Shown: in pieces, positions 1 to 11,156 of the stretch
Position numbering within the stretch: the stretch's first letter is position 1
How the letters are laid out: each line of letters opens with the position of its first letter
Assembly: GCA_036897485.1 (NCBI GenBank)
Contig: JAYMTF010000413.1
Span: forward strand, 1 to 36,973
Source of the DNA: Pelargonium nanum
Taxonomy: Eukaryota > Streptophyta > Magnoliopsida > Geraniales > Geraniaceae
Length of the DNA stretch: 36,973 nt
Reading direction: 5' to 3'
The notes under the pieces: generated by a model
Told to the model about the DNA's origin: nothing
What the model saw: the letters and a program-made list of their open reading frames with translations, nothing else
The model's database searches: none
Made by a program: the position numbers and the translations under genes

Positions 1-533
1 ATGCTCATTCCATTCCATTCTATTCCATTTTGTTACTGCGTACCAAACGTAACCTTAAGGTGTTGAAAATTTTATGCGTGGTTAGGATGATATTTTTAAT
101 GATTAATTTAAATTTAGATTGGGAATTTTGTAAAACTGCACTATAGGTTAGTCTTTTCGGCCCAATCCCATAAGCATTAGCTTTCACCATGGCGTTAAAT
201 GTTTTAATTTTTTGAGCGGACGTTAAATGTTTAAATTCCCCTCCAACAAATTATCATATTTATAATCATTTAAATAGCCCAAATGTCGTTTAATTGTGAG
301 CTTTATAGTATAATATAGCGAGCAAGTAATTATGTTAACCTACCCCGCGAGTAAGCCCAGCTATTTAGCCGCCTTTAATTTCCCTTTATTATTCATGTTT
401 TAGGCTTTCCAAATATCTAATTTTAGCACTAGTTTAGGCGAGGTCATTGCCACATCTAATTGTTATACATGCCTAACTTTTGACTTTGGAGATGAGTTTT
501 AAATTTTATACGTGCAGGTACAAAATAATTAAT

Positions 534-650
534 ATTTTTTAGCAGTTGAGCTACATAATAAGAATAGTTCTCTCATTTTAACTTATACAATCGACAATAA
601 AGCTCGAATCTGAGACCTCAAAGAGAATCCAAGTTTCAAACTGAGTCACA
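534..650 (-). mobile_element. SINE-like retroposon, inverted copy
   Basis: Read on the minus strand, this carries a B-box-like pol III motif (GATTCGAGC, complement of about 602-611). It ends in TGTAGCTCAACTGCTAAAAAA, the same 3' end as the plus-strand copy at 4577-4719. The shared order is a GAGGTCTC-type block, a TTCGAG box, a GAGAACTA block, then TGTAGCTCAACTG and an A tract. No clear target-site duplication was found, so the outer ends are approximate. Family membership rests on visual alignment. Confidence 0.55.
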
Positions 651-676
651 ATAGCTAAAACATCTCGAATAATCAA

Positions 677-754
677 ACCACGTGGATGGCTGCTAACAGC
701 CTAAACAACTGACAACGATTGCACTTAGAGTTCAATGCGACCACGTGGATGGCT
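677..754. repeat. duplicated G-box segment
   Basis: The 15-base string ACCACGTGGATGGCT occurs at 677-691 and again at 740-754. Each copy contains the palindromic G-box core CACGTG. No gene start lies nearby, so a regulatory role is not supported; it may be internal structure of an old repeat. Confidence 0.5.
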
Positions 755-2054
755 TTGCCAACGGCCTCTCACAACCATTAAGTTTGTCATCTGATTCGAC
801 AGCAAACTCGAAGGCAGATGTGATAACTCTGGTCAAACCACTGCATTCTAAGTCAATTTCTCCTTATCTACAACCGTCTCCTACCGCCCTGCGCGCACAC
901 CAATAAAAAATCTACTGCGAATCTACTATAAACCTTAACAACTCATTAACTTGCTATCAAGACAAGACTCGCTATCTTAACAAGAATGACCACAAAATTC
1001 TATATGCAAATCCAAAAGACTGTCGTCGCTTTGAAAATCAAAAGCAATCATAGCCAAACAAAAGCCTAATCGACTATCAAAATGGTAGAGAGAAAGAGAG
1101 ATGCACGAACCCTAATTCTAAGTTGGATTGCACACTACATTAGTTTATATGAAAAAGTTGATCATGTTTGATCATACATGAATCAATTTGCTTCTTTTAT
1201 TTTTCTGTCGAGTTAGCTTGTTTTATTGTTTCTAAACAAGAAAAGAGAAAAGGAGAAAAGATCCTTAATTTGCAACTTAATATAAAATCAATCTGTGGCT
1301 CATTTCTCTGTGTAATTGAAATGGGACATATATTATAAACCCCAACTCCTAATTATGCGTAATGGACATTATAAAGTGGCAGATTCAGAAGCAGTCATTT
1401 TTACCAATGATGCTGTGTATGATTAATTCCCCATTAACAATAATGATGTGTTTTTATTGTCTCAAAACACTCTTTGGTCTCTTATGTATCTTTTGCTCGC
1501 TACTCTTTTAAAATACATGCCTAATCACAACTTATGCAGTGTTGGAATAGTATTCTCATAAGTAATCTAAAAAAAATCAGGGTTAATGGTAGAAAACGAC
1601 CTCGTACTTTAAAAATATACACATATCTACATATGCAATTATATAGTTGCATTGTTAAAAACACCATTAATTTTTTGCTGAATAGATCAAAATACTCATG
1701 CACAATTTTATAAATTTTTCGATTTTTTGACTATTCTCTCATTTTTCAACTATCCACAAATCCAAAAAAACACATTTTTCGTTAAAACTAACTAATGATT
1801 CAACTAGCTAAATGAAAACACGTATAATTATATGCATATTTTCAAAGTATAATATGCAAAACATGTTAAGTACACTACAGTTTTGTGTCATTTATTATCT
1901 CACCAACAACTTTATTGTGCATTTGTCACTGTAAGTACTTAAAATTATAATTTCCATTAAAAATTCAACGTAAAAACGACTTGGCTAGTCCTTAACGTGA
2001 AATATTAATGGTATTGTGACATTCATTTCAATCATTTAGTACTCCACTTGCCTA

Positions 2055-2206
2055 TCTACCTCTTTTTTAATACTTTTATGTTTATTTGATCTTTAACAGT
2101 TATTGTTTCAGTATGGAGAAAAGCTTAGTTCTACTTCTTTTTTAATATTTTTACGTTTATTTGATCTTTAACAGTTATTGTTTCAGTATGGAAAAAAAGC
2201 TTAGTT
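2055..2206. repeat. tandem duplication, about 76-bp unit, two copies
   Basis: Two adjacent near-identical units run from a CTAC(C/T)TCTTTTTTAATA start to an AAAGCTTAGTT end. Each contains the same TTTGATCTTTAACAG block and a CAGTATGGA block. Divergence is a few substitutions, so the duplication is fairly recent. No coding content. Confidence 0.75.
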
Positions 2207-3071
2207 TATACATAGAGAATGTGGACATTAATGAACATCAAAACAAGTTTTTGGAATCTTTAATACAATATTGAAACTACACCAAATTCTTGAAAAATGG
2301 TGTGTTTCACTGTCCCAATTAATTAGGTTTCCTTCCCAAAACGTCAGATTATAAAAAATAAAAATCAATCTTTCTGCGCCCACACATACATTCATAATTT
2401 CATATAAGTAAATATATGATATGTATATATGATATTTTAAATCTTGATATATATGATATGATTGATGCATCAACGACGTGCCTTAATATATAGCAAATAA
2501 AGTTGGTCTACTATATTCCCTGCAACAAACTGAAATATTCGATTCATAAATGCTCTATATATGCTGTCAATGTAATGTAATTAATGTAAGTAGTTGTTGT
2601 TTCTTTCTTAATTACTGTTCCTGAAATCTGAACTAAACCATGCTTTGAATTGTAGGTGCGCTGTATCGTATATATTTTGGATTGATTGCATGTTCCAACT
2701 TCAAATATAGTCTGAATTTAATGAACTTTATTGGGTTGGAGCTATAGAAATTAAGACATGCATTAATTAATGATTGTTTTGTTGTATGTCTCGTCATTAA
2801 ATTATAATACATAATATATAGAATATCGAAGTACAATTTTAGTGTACGTGTTTCGTTTGATTGTTAACCACATGGGAACCTTGAAATAAATTGCAGTACA
2901 TATATAATGAATCAAGAAGTTGCGAGATTTGTAAAAGATTGCATGGATATTTCATATCACATACAAAAATATCAAGAGTAAATAAAATATTTTACTTAAC
3001 CAATGTCCAATGGGTGATGCAAATCGCAATAGCCATGTAATTATATTGTTGAGACCAATCCATTAATGAGA

Positions 3072-3810
3072 GGTTGTTTGGATTAACTTATGAGCTGGTC
3101 AAAACATGTTTATAAGCACTAAATTATTTTTTATTGTTTGGTTACGTCTAAAATATCTCACAAATTCTTGTTGATGAGCTAAAATAAAATAGTTAAGTAC
3201 TTACGACTTCTAATTTTTCAGTTAAAAGATAATTATTTTAATCAAGTAAAAAGACATATATATGTCATTCTATCTTTTTTTTAATTACTCATATTGTCAT
3301 ACGCTACACAAAAAACTCGCGATATGTGACATAAATATCTGTCACAAATATATGGATTTCAATAACAGAATGTAATTTGTGACAGAAATGTGACATAATA
3401 TTTTTGTCATTGTTTAGGTTGTCACAGATGGTTGTGACAATAATTTCCATTACAAATTTGTGTGTGACAGAAATTTCCGTCACAAATGTCATAATATATG
3501 ATTTCTATCACAATTTGTGATGAAACTGTGACGGAAAACCTTCTCTCACAGATTTCCGTCAAAGTATACAACTTTTTTTTGTAATGATATATTCATTCTA
3601 TAATTCAATTTATTGGTTAATTTTAAAAATATTATTGTTTTTAGTTTTTTTAAATATAATTCGTTGAACTTCAATTAAGTATTACTATCTTTTATCAACA
3701 TCTTTTATTCAAACAATTAAACTACTTCTTTTTAAAAATAGTTAAAGCACAGAATTGCTTATGATATCTTCCTGATTATGAGCTATTTTTTAGAAGTTAA
3801 TCCGAACACC
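3072..3810. mobile_element. MITE-like element with degenerate terminal inverted repeats
   Basis: The left end reads GGTTGTTTGGATTAACTT and the reverse complement of the right end (about 3791-3810) reads GGTGTTCGGATTAACTT. Both ends are followed inward by an AGCT(C/G)-type block. GTTTGGAT ends of this kind are common in plant non-autonomous DNA elements. The interior is AT-rich and non-coding and is interrupted by the element at 3302-3586. A clean target-site duplication was not identified, so the superfamily is open. Confidence 0.45.
3302..3586. mobile_element. miniature non-autonomous CACTA-like element (285 bp)
   Basis: The left end is CGCTACACAAAAAA and the reverse complement of the right end is CATTACAAAAAAAAG. 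Both are degenerate versions of the CACTACAAAAAA terminus of plant CACTA (EnSpm) elements. A 3-bp ATA flanks both sides (3299-3301 and 3587-3589), the target duplication size expected for CACTA. The interior is packed with short GTGAC/GTCAC motifs in both orientations, resembling sub-terminal transposase-binding repeats. It encodes nothing and needs a transposase in trans. Confidence 0.65.
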
Positions 3811-4559
3811 TTCTAATAATTAGCTTTGTTTCTTGTATGCTCATTGTTCAAAGATGAATTGTATTAGTACATGGCTAGCATGGTACGTAATTAAATTTCA
3901 TAAATTCGGTCTTCTTATGAACTGAATTAAGAGAAAATTTCTTGTGCTGTGCAAATATATATTATAATAAGTAGTTAATTAAATGATGACTATAAGGGAG
4001 AGAAGTTTAGTTGGTTACTCAACAATTGTTCACTCTATTAATAAACCGACCGCACTAATATACCAAAAAAAGGGTTCAACAATATTATCCATTTGTTGCT
4101 GTCAAAAGAAACAAATAATATGAATTTACAATATTTAATTAATTGCTAATCATATTATCTAAACTTTGAGCAAAGAGTTTTCTTAAGAGGCTGATAAGGA
4201 ATTTCAGAATAAGCTAGCTCCTAACCATTGTATCATCGAATTTGTCATTTATGTACTTAATCTTTCTCATTAATTAGTTACATGCCTAGAAAACAATGTT
4301 CCAATTTAGTAGTTTGTTTTCATCTCGGACTAGAGATTATTAGTTTGTTTTATAATAAAAAAAAATTGTATTTACCATTTTCTCATGATTTGATAATGAA
4401 CAAATTACACCAGGGGTTGACATTAAATCAGAAGAATAACAAGAGGTATGAAATAAAGATCCACAAATATTTATGAAATGATTAATGTAGTTGATTCTAA
4501 ATTTATTTCTAAAGTCATTTAATTGGCATTGCTACTGAATATGTTGATTTTCGAAATTT

Positions 4560-4736
4560 AACAATTGTGAGCGAACCAAAACAGATTGAACCAAGTAGTT
4601 TAAGCACTTTGATTTCCTTTGGAGTATCGAGTTCGAGTCTCATGTTGTCGGTATAGAGTGAGTTATTTGGGGTTTAAAGGGGAGAACTACCCCTATTGTG
4701 TAGCTCAACTGATAAAAAAAACAATTGTGAGCGAAC
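4560..4736 (+). mobile_element. tRNA-related SINE with 17-bp target-site duplication
   Basis: The 17-base string AACAATTGTGAGCGAAC is present at 4560-4576 and exactly repeated at 4720-4736. Between them lie about 143 bp ending in an A tract. The body contains GTTCGAGTC at 4631-4639, matching a pol III B box, and ends TGTAGCTCAACTG followed by A residues. Perfect flanking duplications, a 3' A tail, small size and an internal B box are the standard marks of a SINE. This is the best-preserved copy in the window. Confidence 0.8.
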
Positions 4737-6180
4737 ATAAAAAAGTGGACGCCTAGAGTAAATAACACTACGATCAAAATGGTTAGAGAGTTTTATTTGT
4801 TATTCTATAGACATGATGTGAGTGGTGGAGGTAGAAATGTGATGAAGATAGGCTACAATGTGTGATATATATTCCATGGTGAAAAAATGGAGAGAGAATT
4901 TTGATGGACATGACAATATATATGAAGTTGGAGGGTTATGTTCCATTTTTTTTGTAAATGAGATTGGAAGGTAGCTTTTTAGTAAAGGTAAAAGATGGTC
5001 TTTGGGTATATGTCCTTGTTTTTCCACCCAAATCACTTCTCCATACTATGTGTTATGCCTATCTTACAAATACATGCTTATCTTACAAATACATATATTG
5101 TGTGTGCTTATACATTATAAGTCAATGCACACCAATTCACATTAGTAAACATGATTATCTTGTTTGTTTACAAATTCAATTTTTAGGGTCATTGTTTGTT
5201 AACTTTTTAAATATATTTAATTTGATCAATCATTAATTCCCTTCAATAATTCATAGCATCCAAATTTCAGTTTTATATATATACACACGCCTGCATGTAT
5301 GTTTAATTTTTCATGGCGGGCAGGGAAGATGAATCTAATTACACTCTGATCATGCCACTTTAAACAAAAGAATTTTATCTAAAGTGTTTTCTTTTACATG
5401 ATAATAATTCATAAGCTTTATAAAAGCATTTGAGAGGACACAATGTCTGGTTAGCTAGCTTAGCTACCTATTCAATCCTCACTGCAATTTGTATGCGAAC
5501 AATTAAACAGTTGACTAAACATAACCAGAACCAGTTTTTTTTAAAAAGAATCATAATTTATAACAACTCAGTGAATATAATGTCTTATTTCATTGTTATA
5601 GAATCATGTTTCTATGTTGATAAATAATGTGAGTTCTCATAATTTCATTTAACCAAGAAATGCAGAAGCCTTTATTTATAATAGTTAAAGAATTATTGTT
5701 TAAAATACAGTCAACTCTTAAAAGATAACAGTTGATATTATAGAAATAATTAGAACCTCCTTGAAGTGTCATTAAAGAACAAGAGGATGAAAATAGAATT
5801 TGTTTTAATACATGATACACAGAAGTAGTGCCTATCCAGCTGTACCTGTGAGCCCCTCCCAATAATTGAGTCATTAATATGATGCAGATCAGCTCAATCT
5901 GCTATCTTAATCACAATTTTTAATAACTTGTAATTTGGAAACCTCATACTTTTCTTCTTCTTTTTTTATTAAATTTTTATCTACTCAATTACAAGTTATT
6001 AAATAAGAGAACTTGTCTTCAAATGGATCAATGATTTGTATTAATTTAGGGCATAGTATATTGGCTGCTTTTATTTTATATCCTTTTAGTATGAAATAAC
6101 ATTCTTAAATCAATGATCTTTTATGCAACTTAGTTGTAGTAGTTGAGTGGCTTTGAAAGGTGTGTGCAAGCTGACTTTTA

Positions 6181-6204
6181 TGTACCAATAAAATGATTGG
6201 TACA
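6181..6204. repeat. perfect 9-bp stem hairpin
   Basis: TGTACCAAT is followed by a six-base spacer and ATTGGTACA. No poly-T run or adjacent gene end makes it a terminator. It may be a chance palindrome or the footprint of a small element. Confidence 0.5.
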
Positions 6205-6385
6205 TAACCCATTTTCTAGAGATGGGTACAGGGAAATGGAAGCACAAAGCTATTCAATTCCCATGTCAAATACTATACACACTACACAATTTTTTTTTAC
6301 TAATTTTTCTCTTATAACAATTAACAAAAGAAGTCGTAAAAAGGGTAATACTGTACTACGTACAATATAATGTTGAAGAACAAAG

Positions 6386-6474
6386 AAACGCCATGCAGTT
6401 ACCAATGTAGGTTAGGTCAAACAGTTTAAGCGCTCTGTATAGCTAAACTAATAAATAAAAAACGCCATGCAGTT
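6386..6474 (+). mobile_element. shortened SINE copy with 15-bp target-site duplication
   Basis: AAACGCCATGCAGTT occurs at 6386-6400 and exactly again at 6460-6474. The 59-bp insert shares AGTTTAAGC-CTCTG with the head of the SINE at 4577-4719 (AGTTTAAGCACTTTG). It also shares TATAGCTAAACTAATAAA with that copy's tail (TGTAGCTCAACTGATAAA). The middle, including the B box, is missing, so this copy is internally deleted or a template-switch product. The exact duplication implies a recent insertion. Confidence 0.7.
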
Positions 6475-6786
6475 TTGCAGCATAAATCCGACTCATCATC
6501 ACCACTTCTCTACAATCGACACCCTGAATACAACAAATGTATATGCCTTGTATCAGAACACTTTTAATTCAGAATTGATTCATGAACAACAGGATCTCAT
6601 GATACAAACTGTTTCTTTTGATAAAGCAACACAATATTCTTAATTATCTTCCTAATTCTTGGGAGCAAGTGGAGAGAGAAACAAACATACATAGCACACT
6701 GCATAGCTACCCAAATGCTTCAGTTGAAAACTAGCTATACTGATTCAGTTTAAGTACTATTTCATCATTTTCTATGATGGATACTA

Positions 6787-9700
6787 CTAACCCATGGTGT
6801 ACGAAGGGGCCGGCAAGTTGATCACAGTCGTCTTCACCTTCGTCATCATGTTAATGCTGTTGGTGATGCCTTGTGATCCTATTCCACTGTCCTTCAGGCC
6901 CTGTAATTCATCAAACCATTTGTTAGTCCCACAAAAACTAATGTCTCAACATTAACTAATGGTGGACACATAGCTAGTAATTTCCTTCACCTGGAAAGGG
7001 AAGTGATCCGGCCCTCGAGCTGGCGCAGAGTTGATCTGAACAGTTCCCGTCTCCATTGCGTCGCTGATCAGTATTGCTTTGTTGATGTCCTTTGTGAACA
7101 CACATCCCTGTAGAAGAAAGATAGTGCATGTTAAACTTGACTCAAAGTTAAAAGCTTAAACTGATGGGTGGAGGGCACAACGTCTATAACACTCCCCTCA
7201 CGTGGACTAAGAAGGTAGGCAACAAAGACGGGTGACTAGGCCCAAACAGAACCAGCTTTGATACCATGTTAAACATGATCCAACCCAAAAGCTTAAGCTG
7301 ATAGGTGGATGGTCCAATGTATATGTCAAGTGGCGACATACTACTTCACATACTTTCAATGTGAGATACATTATCAGTGCGCGCATTTGATTGTAGAATA
7401 TTGATATATACCTGAAGCCCAAAATTGCTAGCATTACAGTGGTGGATTCCTTCTTCAATGGAAGTGATCCTAATAACGGGCAGAACCGGGCCAAACGGCT
7501 CCTCCCACGCAATCCTCATATCAGGCCTAACATAATCTAACAGCAAGGGCCAGATAAGGTTGCCCTCTCTCCTGTACTCCTGGCAAAATGTTGCTTCTTT
7601 CTGTTTGGCATCCATAACAAGCCCTTCAATGAAATTGGCCGATGACTCCGACACCACTGGCGTGATATCACAGTCATCCTCAGGCGGGCCAACTGTTAGT
7701 TTCGCCACTCTTGCCTTCACCTTCTCGACCAGAGCATCCGCAACAGACTCCATAACCAGGACCACTTTAACAGCAGTGCATCTTTGTCCACTGCAGTAAG
7801 TACCAACATATCATTAGGCCAAGTTTATCAAACCCTTGTTCATGTCATTTTAGTCCTTTCTATCGAAATTGCTAACACGTCAAACAAATGCACAACTAAT
7901 TCATTTCACCTGTAGGAAAAGCCTCCTTTTATGATGTTAGAGGCTACCAAATCAAGGTCAGCGTCCTCAAGCACGATGCAGGCATCCTTTCCACCCAACT
8001 CCATCTGAAGAGGGACCATACCGGCCTTCTTTGAAATCGCAATACCCGTGTCTCCACCAGTGAAGCTGAGACACACAAAATGTAAGGTGCGATTCTATAT
8101 ATAAACAGTATAAAACAAGGGGACGTATTCAATGTAGTATCATTGGAATATGTATGAGCCGAGTATTTACCTGATACAATTCACCCCGGGATGCATGGTT
8201 AGGAAGTCACCAATCTCAGAGCCTTTGCCAGTGACACAACTAATAAGGCCCTTGGGAAAACCAGCCAAGTGAAAGCAATGCACCATATGAAGAGCAGCTA
8301 CAGCACCCTGAAATTTAAGGAAGATTGGCATGATCAATATTTGGACTAAGGGGATATATATTTGAGCTTAGTATTAATACCTGCGTCGGAGGCTTGAGCA
8401 CAATAGAGTTTCCTGCAATCAATGCTGGAGCAATTTTTGAGACGGCAAGGTTGACGGGGTAGTTAAACGGTGGAATGGCTAAAACAACCCCTAGAGGAAT
8501 CTGCAATCGGAAACATATACAGAAATCTGTAAGGGTATATAATTATGTATGAGGCTATCGTATGATTTCACTATTATAATCAAAGAAATTTGTTCATATG
8601 TCTGAGAAATCAAAGAAATTGAAACCAGACATTGAGTTACAAAAGCTAATTCGAATCCAACCTCGGATTCTTGGTCAATGAAAATCTTTTGAAACACCGC
8701 ACGCAAACAAAATAAAGGAACTTTGGGTATGTAGTGATGTGGGCGCAACTTAGTTTATCAATGAAGCCAAGAATCAGGATTCTTGGAAAAGTAAGGGACG
8801 AAAACATGGTTGTTTGTTAGAAATGAGATTGCGGAAAGCCTTTGTTCTCGGTTTCCCAAGTGAATCAATTTGCATCCTGAAGAAAGGTACGTGAATATAA
8901 AATAAGTACAGCGGGCAATAGGAAAAATGATGATAAGCATGGCGAGAAATGGGTTAGATGAGAGCTCTGGGTAGAAGAATTAATGAAGGCAACATCCCCA
9001 AATTAGTAACAAACAGAAGTTGGAACCAAGAAAAAAGGTCCTTGTGGAAGGAACATTGGCTTTTACTTAGCCCGTCACTTATCTTCCCTATGTTACAGTA
9101 TTGCATAAAAAGAACGTTGACAAATGGTAACCCATAGCATGATCCAGTAACAACAAAACTCCCCACCAACACTCATTCTAGATAAAGCAAGAGGATGGGC
9201 TTGTGTCACATATGAATATAGATGCATGTTCTCAATCTATCTCACACATATTATCTGCAGATCTAACCATCAAATTACTCTCTTTTCGTTCAAGTTATAT
9301 ACTAGGCAACTATTTACCAATCAAGCATCGATATCACTATAAACAATCTTTCTTAACTCATAGACATCAACAGGACAACAGCTTCTGCACCCTCCAAAAG
9401 TTAGTTCTAGACACTTCATGAGGCTTCATCATCAAATCAAGCATTTGCAGTTAATTGAAAGTTTGGAAGATAAGCTAATTAAAGAGGTTTAGAAAGGTAA
9501 AAAATAATGTACCTTAGAAGTGAGACAGTACTTGGTCCTCTCATTCCCTGGAAAACTATCAGAAACCAAGAACTTCCCTTCTCCTAGAATCCTTACCCCT
9601 TCCTCAGCAGTGTAAGAGACAAGGTCCCCAGATCTCACAACCTTCATGAAATCCCAAAAATCGAATAATTAAGCAATCTTCACGACACGGTAACATCATG

Positions 9701-10336
9701 CATGGTGTAATTTCCAATTCCAACAGAAGATGCAAATTGTAACAATTAAAGAGGTACCTCAGTAACAGCATCTTTGGCTGGCTTAGCAATTTCCTTAACC
9801 AGACACTCAGCAATTGGAGCTTTGTGCTGCTTGAGGATAGCAGCTGCTTTGTGAAGCAGTTCAGCTCTCTTCCAAAGGGGAGTCTTTGCCCATGATTTTT
9901 GTGCACTTTTGGCTGATTCCATCACCTTGTTAACCTCTTCTTGTGTACAAGCTGTTTCAAACCCATAAAATTAAACACCATTTGTTTAAAAACCAAAATT
10001 AACACAACTGATCAGCTGAAACATCCATCATAACCCTCAGCTACCAAAACAACAGAAACACACATAATTTTCTCTTTCTATCATGATATCACATTATATA
10101 TATGACCAAAATTAATTGAGCCCCATTTTTCTAAATTACATGAACATGCAGAAAGAGAAGAGAAGAGAAGAAGCAATTAAATCACCTTGAACCTTGTACT
10201 GAGTCTTTCTGGTGGTGGGATTGATAATGGCAACACTCTTGCCTGAAGAGGACTTTTTCCACTCCCCATCACTGTAGTACTTGTACACATTATCTCCATC
10301 ATGAAATATTTCTGTGAACACACCACTACCAGCCAT
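6787..10336 (-). CDS. GAPN: NADP-dependent non-phosphorylating glyceraldehyde-3-phosphate dehydrogenase (ALDH11A type)
   Basis: Oxidises glyceraldehyde-3-phosphate directly to 3-phosphoglycerate with NADP+, giving NADPH in the cytosol. Nine exons in transcript order: 10336-10186, 9951-9758, 9641-9513, 8500-8381, 8307-8171, 8065-7910, 7790-7412, 7107-6991, 6900-6787. All junctions are GT-AG and in frame, giving 498 aa, close to the roughly 496 aa of the Arabidopsis protein. The start is the MAGSGVF methionine, which matches the family start; an upstream in-frame ATG at 10384 only adds a poor extension. Aldehyde dehydrogenase marks are visible: [10 protein letters not shown], the cofactor loop FTGGDTG (about 245-251), the general base Glu266 in QMELGGK, the nucleophile Cys300 in GQRCTAV, and the late motif EEPFGPV. 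No lesion is seen. The family assignment is secure. Confidence 0.96.
7129..7320. repeat. dispersed repeat with internal direct repeats in GAPN intron 7
   Basis: The intron between GAPN exons 7 and 8 contains two related blocks 138 bp apart. One starts TGTTAAACTTGACTC near 7129 and the other TGTTAAACATGATCC near 7267. Each is followed by AAAAGCTTAA(A/G)CTGAT and a GGTGGA block. GATACCATGTTAAAC wording of this type recurs in plant genomes, and a related GATACCAATGT string lies at about 27896. This looks like a transposon remnant, perhaps the two ends of a small element; the class is unknown. Confidence 0.5.
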
Positions 10337-10503
10337 TGCCAAAAAACCCCCAACAAAGATTTCTTTATTCAAGAAACCCAACAAAGAAAATCAATCAAGA
10401 AACTAAGTTAACGACTCAATCTCTAAAAATGGGGTTTTTAATTTGTTGTTGTTGTGTTGTTGGCAATGGCACTCTTCTGATGAGCAAGAAAGGGAGTGAG
10501 TGG

Positions 10504-10514
10504 TGTGATATATA
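10504..10514 (-). promoter_or_regulatory. probable TATA box of GAPN
   Basis: CCTATATATCA on the minus strand sits about 170 bp upstream of the GAPN start codon, a reasonable distance for a plant leader plus the usual 30-bp TATA spacing. Placement is by motif only. Confidence 0.45.
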
Positions 10515-10989
10515 GGAAGAAGGAGAGCCAGGAGATGACAATCCCCAAAGAGAGCTAACTAGGACAACATTTTTTGTTAGGTGGTTCAAAGAGTGCCACC
10601 TTGGCTTTATTTTTCTTTTTTACTTAACGGTATTTACAAGATGGCCGTTAAGCATATCTTTTACTTTTACCAGGTCATTTAACGGTTGAAAGTAAAGAGT
10701 TTTTGTTATTACACGTGGATGCTCCTCAATTGTTGTTCCTTTATTTTCTCTCTTGATGGTCTGAAAATTGGACCTTAAAATGGTAAAAACTTTTATATAT
10801 ACCTCATAATCAATTTGTGTTGATAATCCTGAATGCTAGTGTTACTCATCTATAATATATAAATATTTTATTCAAAGTAATATTCAATTATGAATATTTA
10901 TTAAAATAAAATATTGATTTACTAAATTATACTGAATTTTTATATTTATAATATAGTTCAAAAAAAAATTAAAAATATTATTTTAATCG

Positions 10990-11156
10990 ATATTTGCGAG
11001 GTCATGCAAGGCCACGTGGTGTTGCAGTTTCCTTTTTTTTTTTTTTTTTTTTTGCGACCAAACGTTTTGCGAGAACCACGTGACGTCGCAATTTCCTCGC
11101 AATAATTCGAACAATCTCGTCAATGCCCTCGCAATTTTGTAACTTTTCTTATAGTG
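10990..11156. mobile_element. CACTA-like element fragment
   Basis: The right end, read on the minus strand, is CACTATAAGAAAAGTTAC, an intact CACTA-type terminus at 11156. Inward there is a dense set of TTGCGA/TCGCAA motifs in both orientations, resembling sub-terminal repeats. The repeat word differs from the GTGAC word of the element at 3302-3586, so this is a separate family. No matching left terminus was found, so it is truncated or decayed on that side. Confidence 0.5.

Larger units (their letters stand above)
1..6786. other. gene-free AT-rich intergenic region
   Basis: No open reading frame here shows a recognisable domain, and base composition is strongly AT-rich throughout. It holds the small mobile-element remains listed separately (SINE copies near 534-650, 4577-4719 and 6401-6459, a tandem duplication at 2055-2206, a MITE-like element at 3072-3810 with a nested mini-CACTA element) and a short perfect hairpin at 6181-6204. 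The rightmost part is the 3' flank of the GAPN gene. I see no tRNA, rRNA or coding gene. Confidence 0.75.

Noticed and set aside
10334..10384. Upstream in-frame ATG adding 16 residues to GAPN
   Set aside because: Family proteins begin at MAGSG/MAGTG, and the extension has no targeting character.
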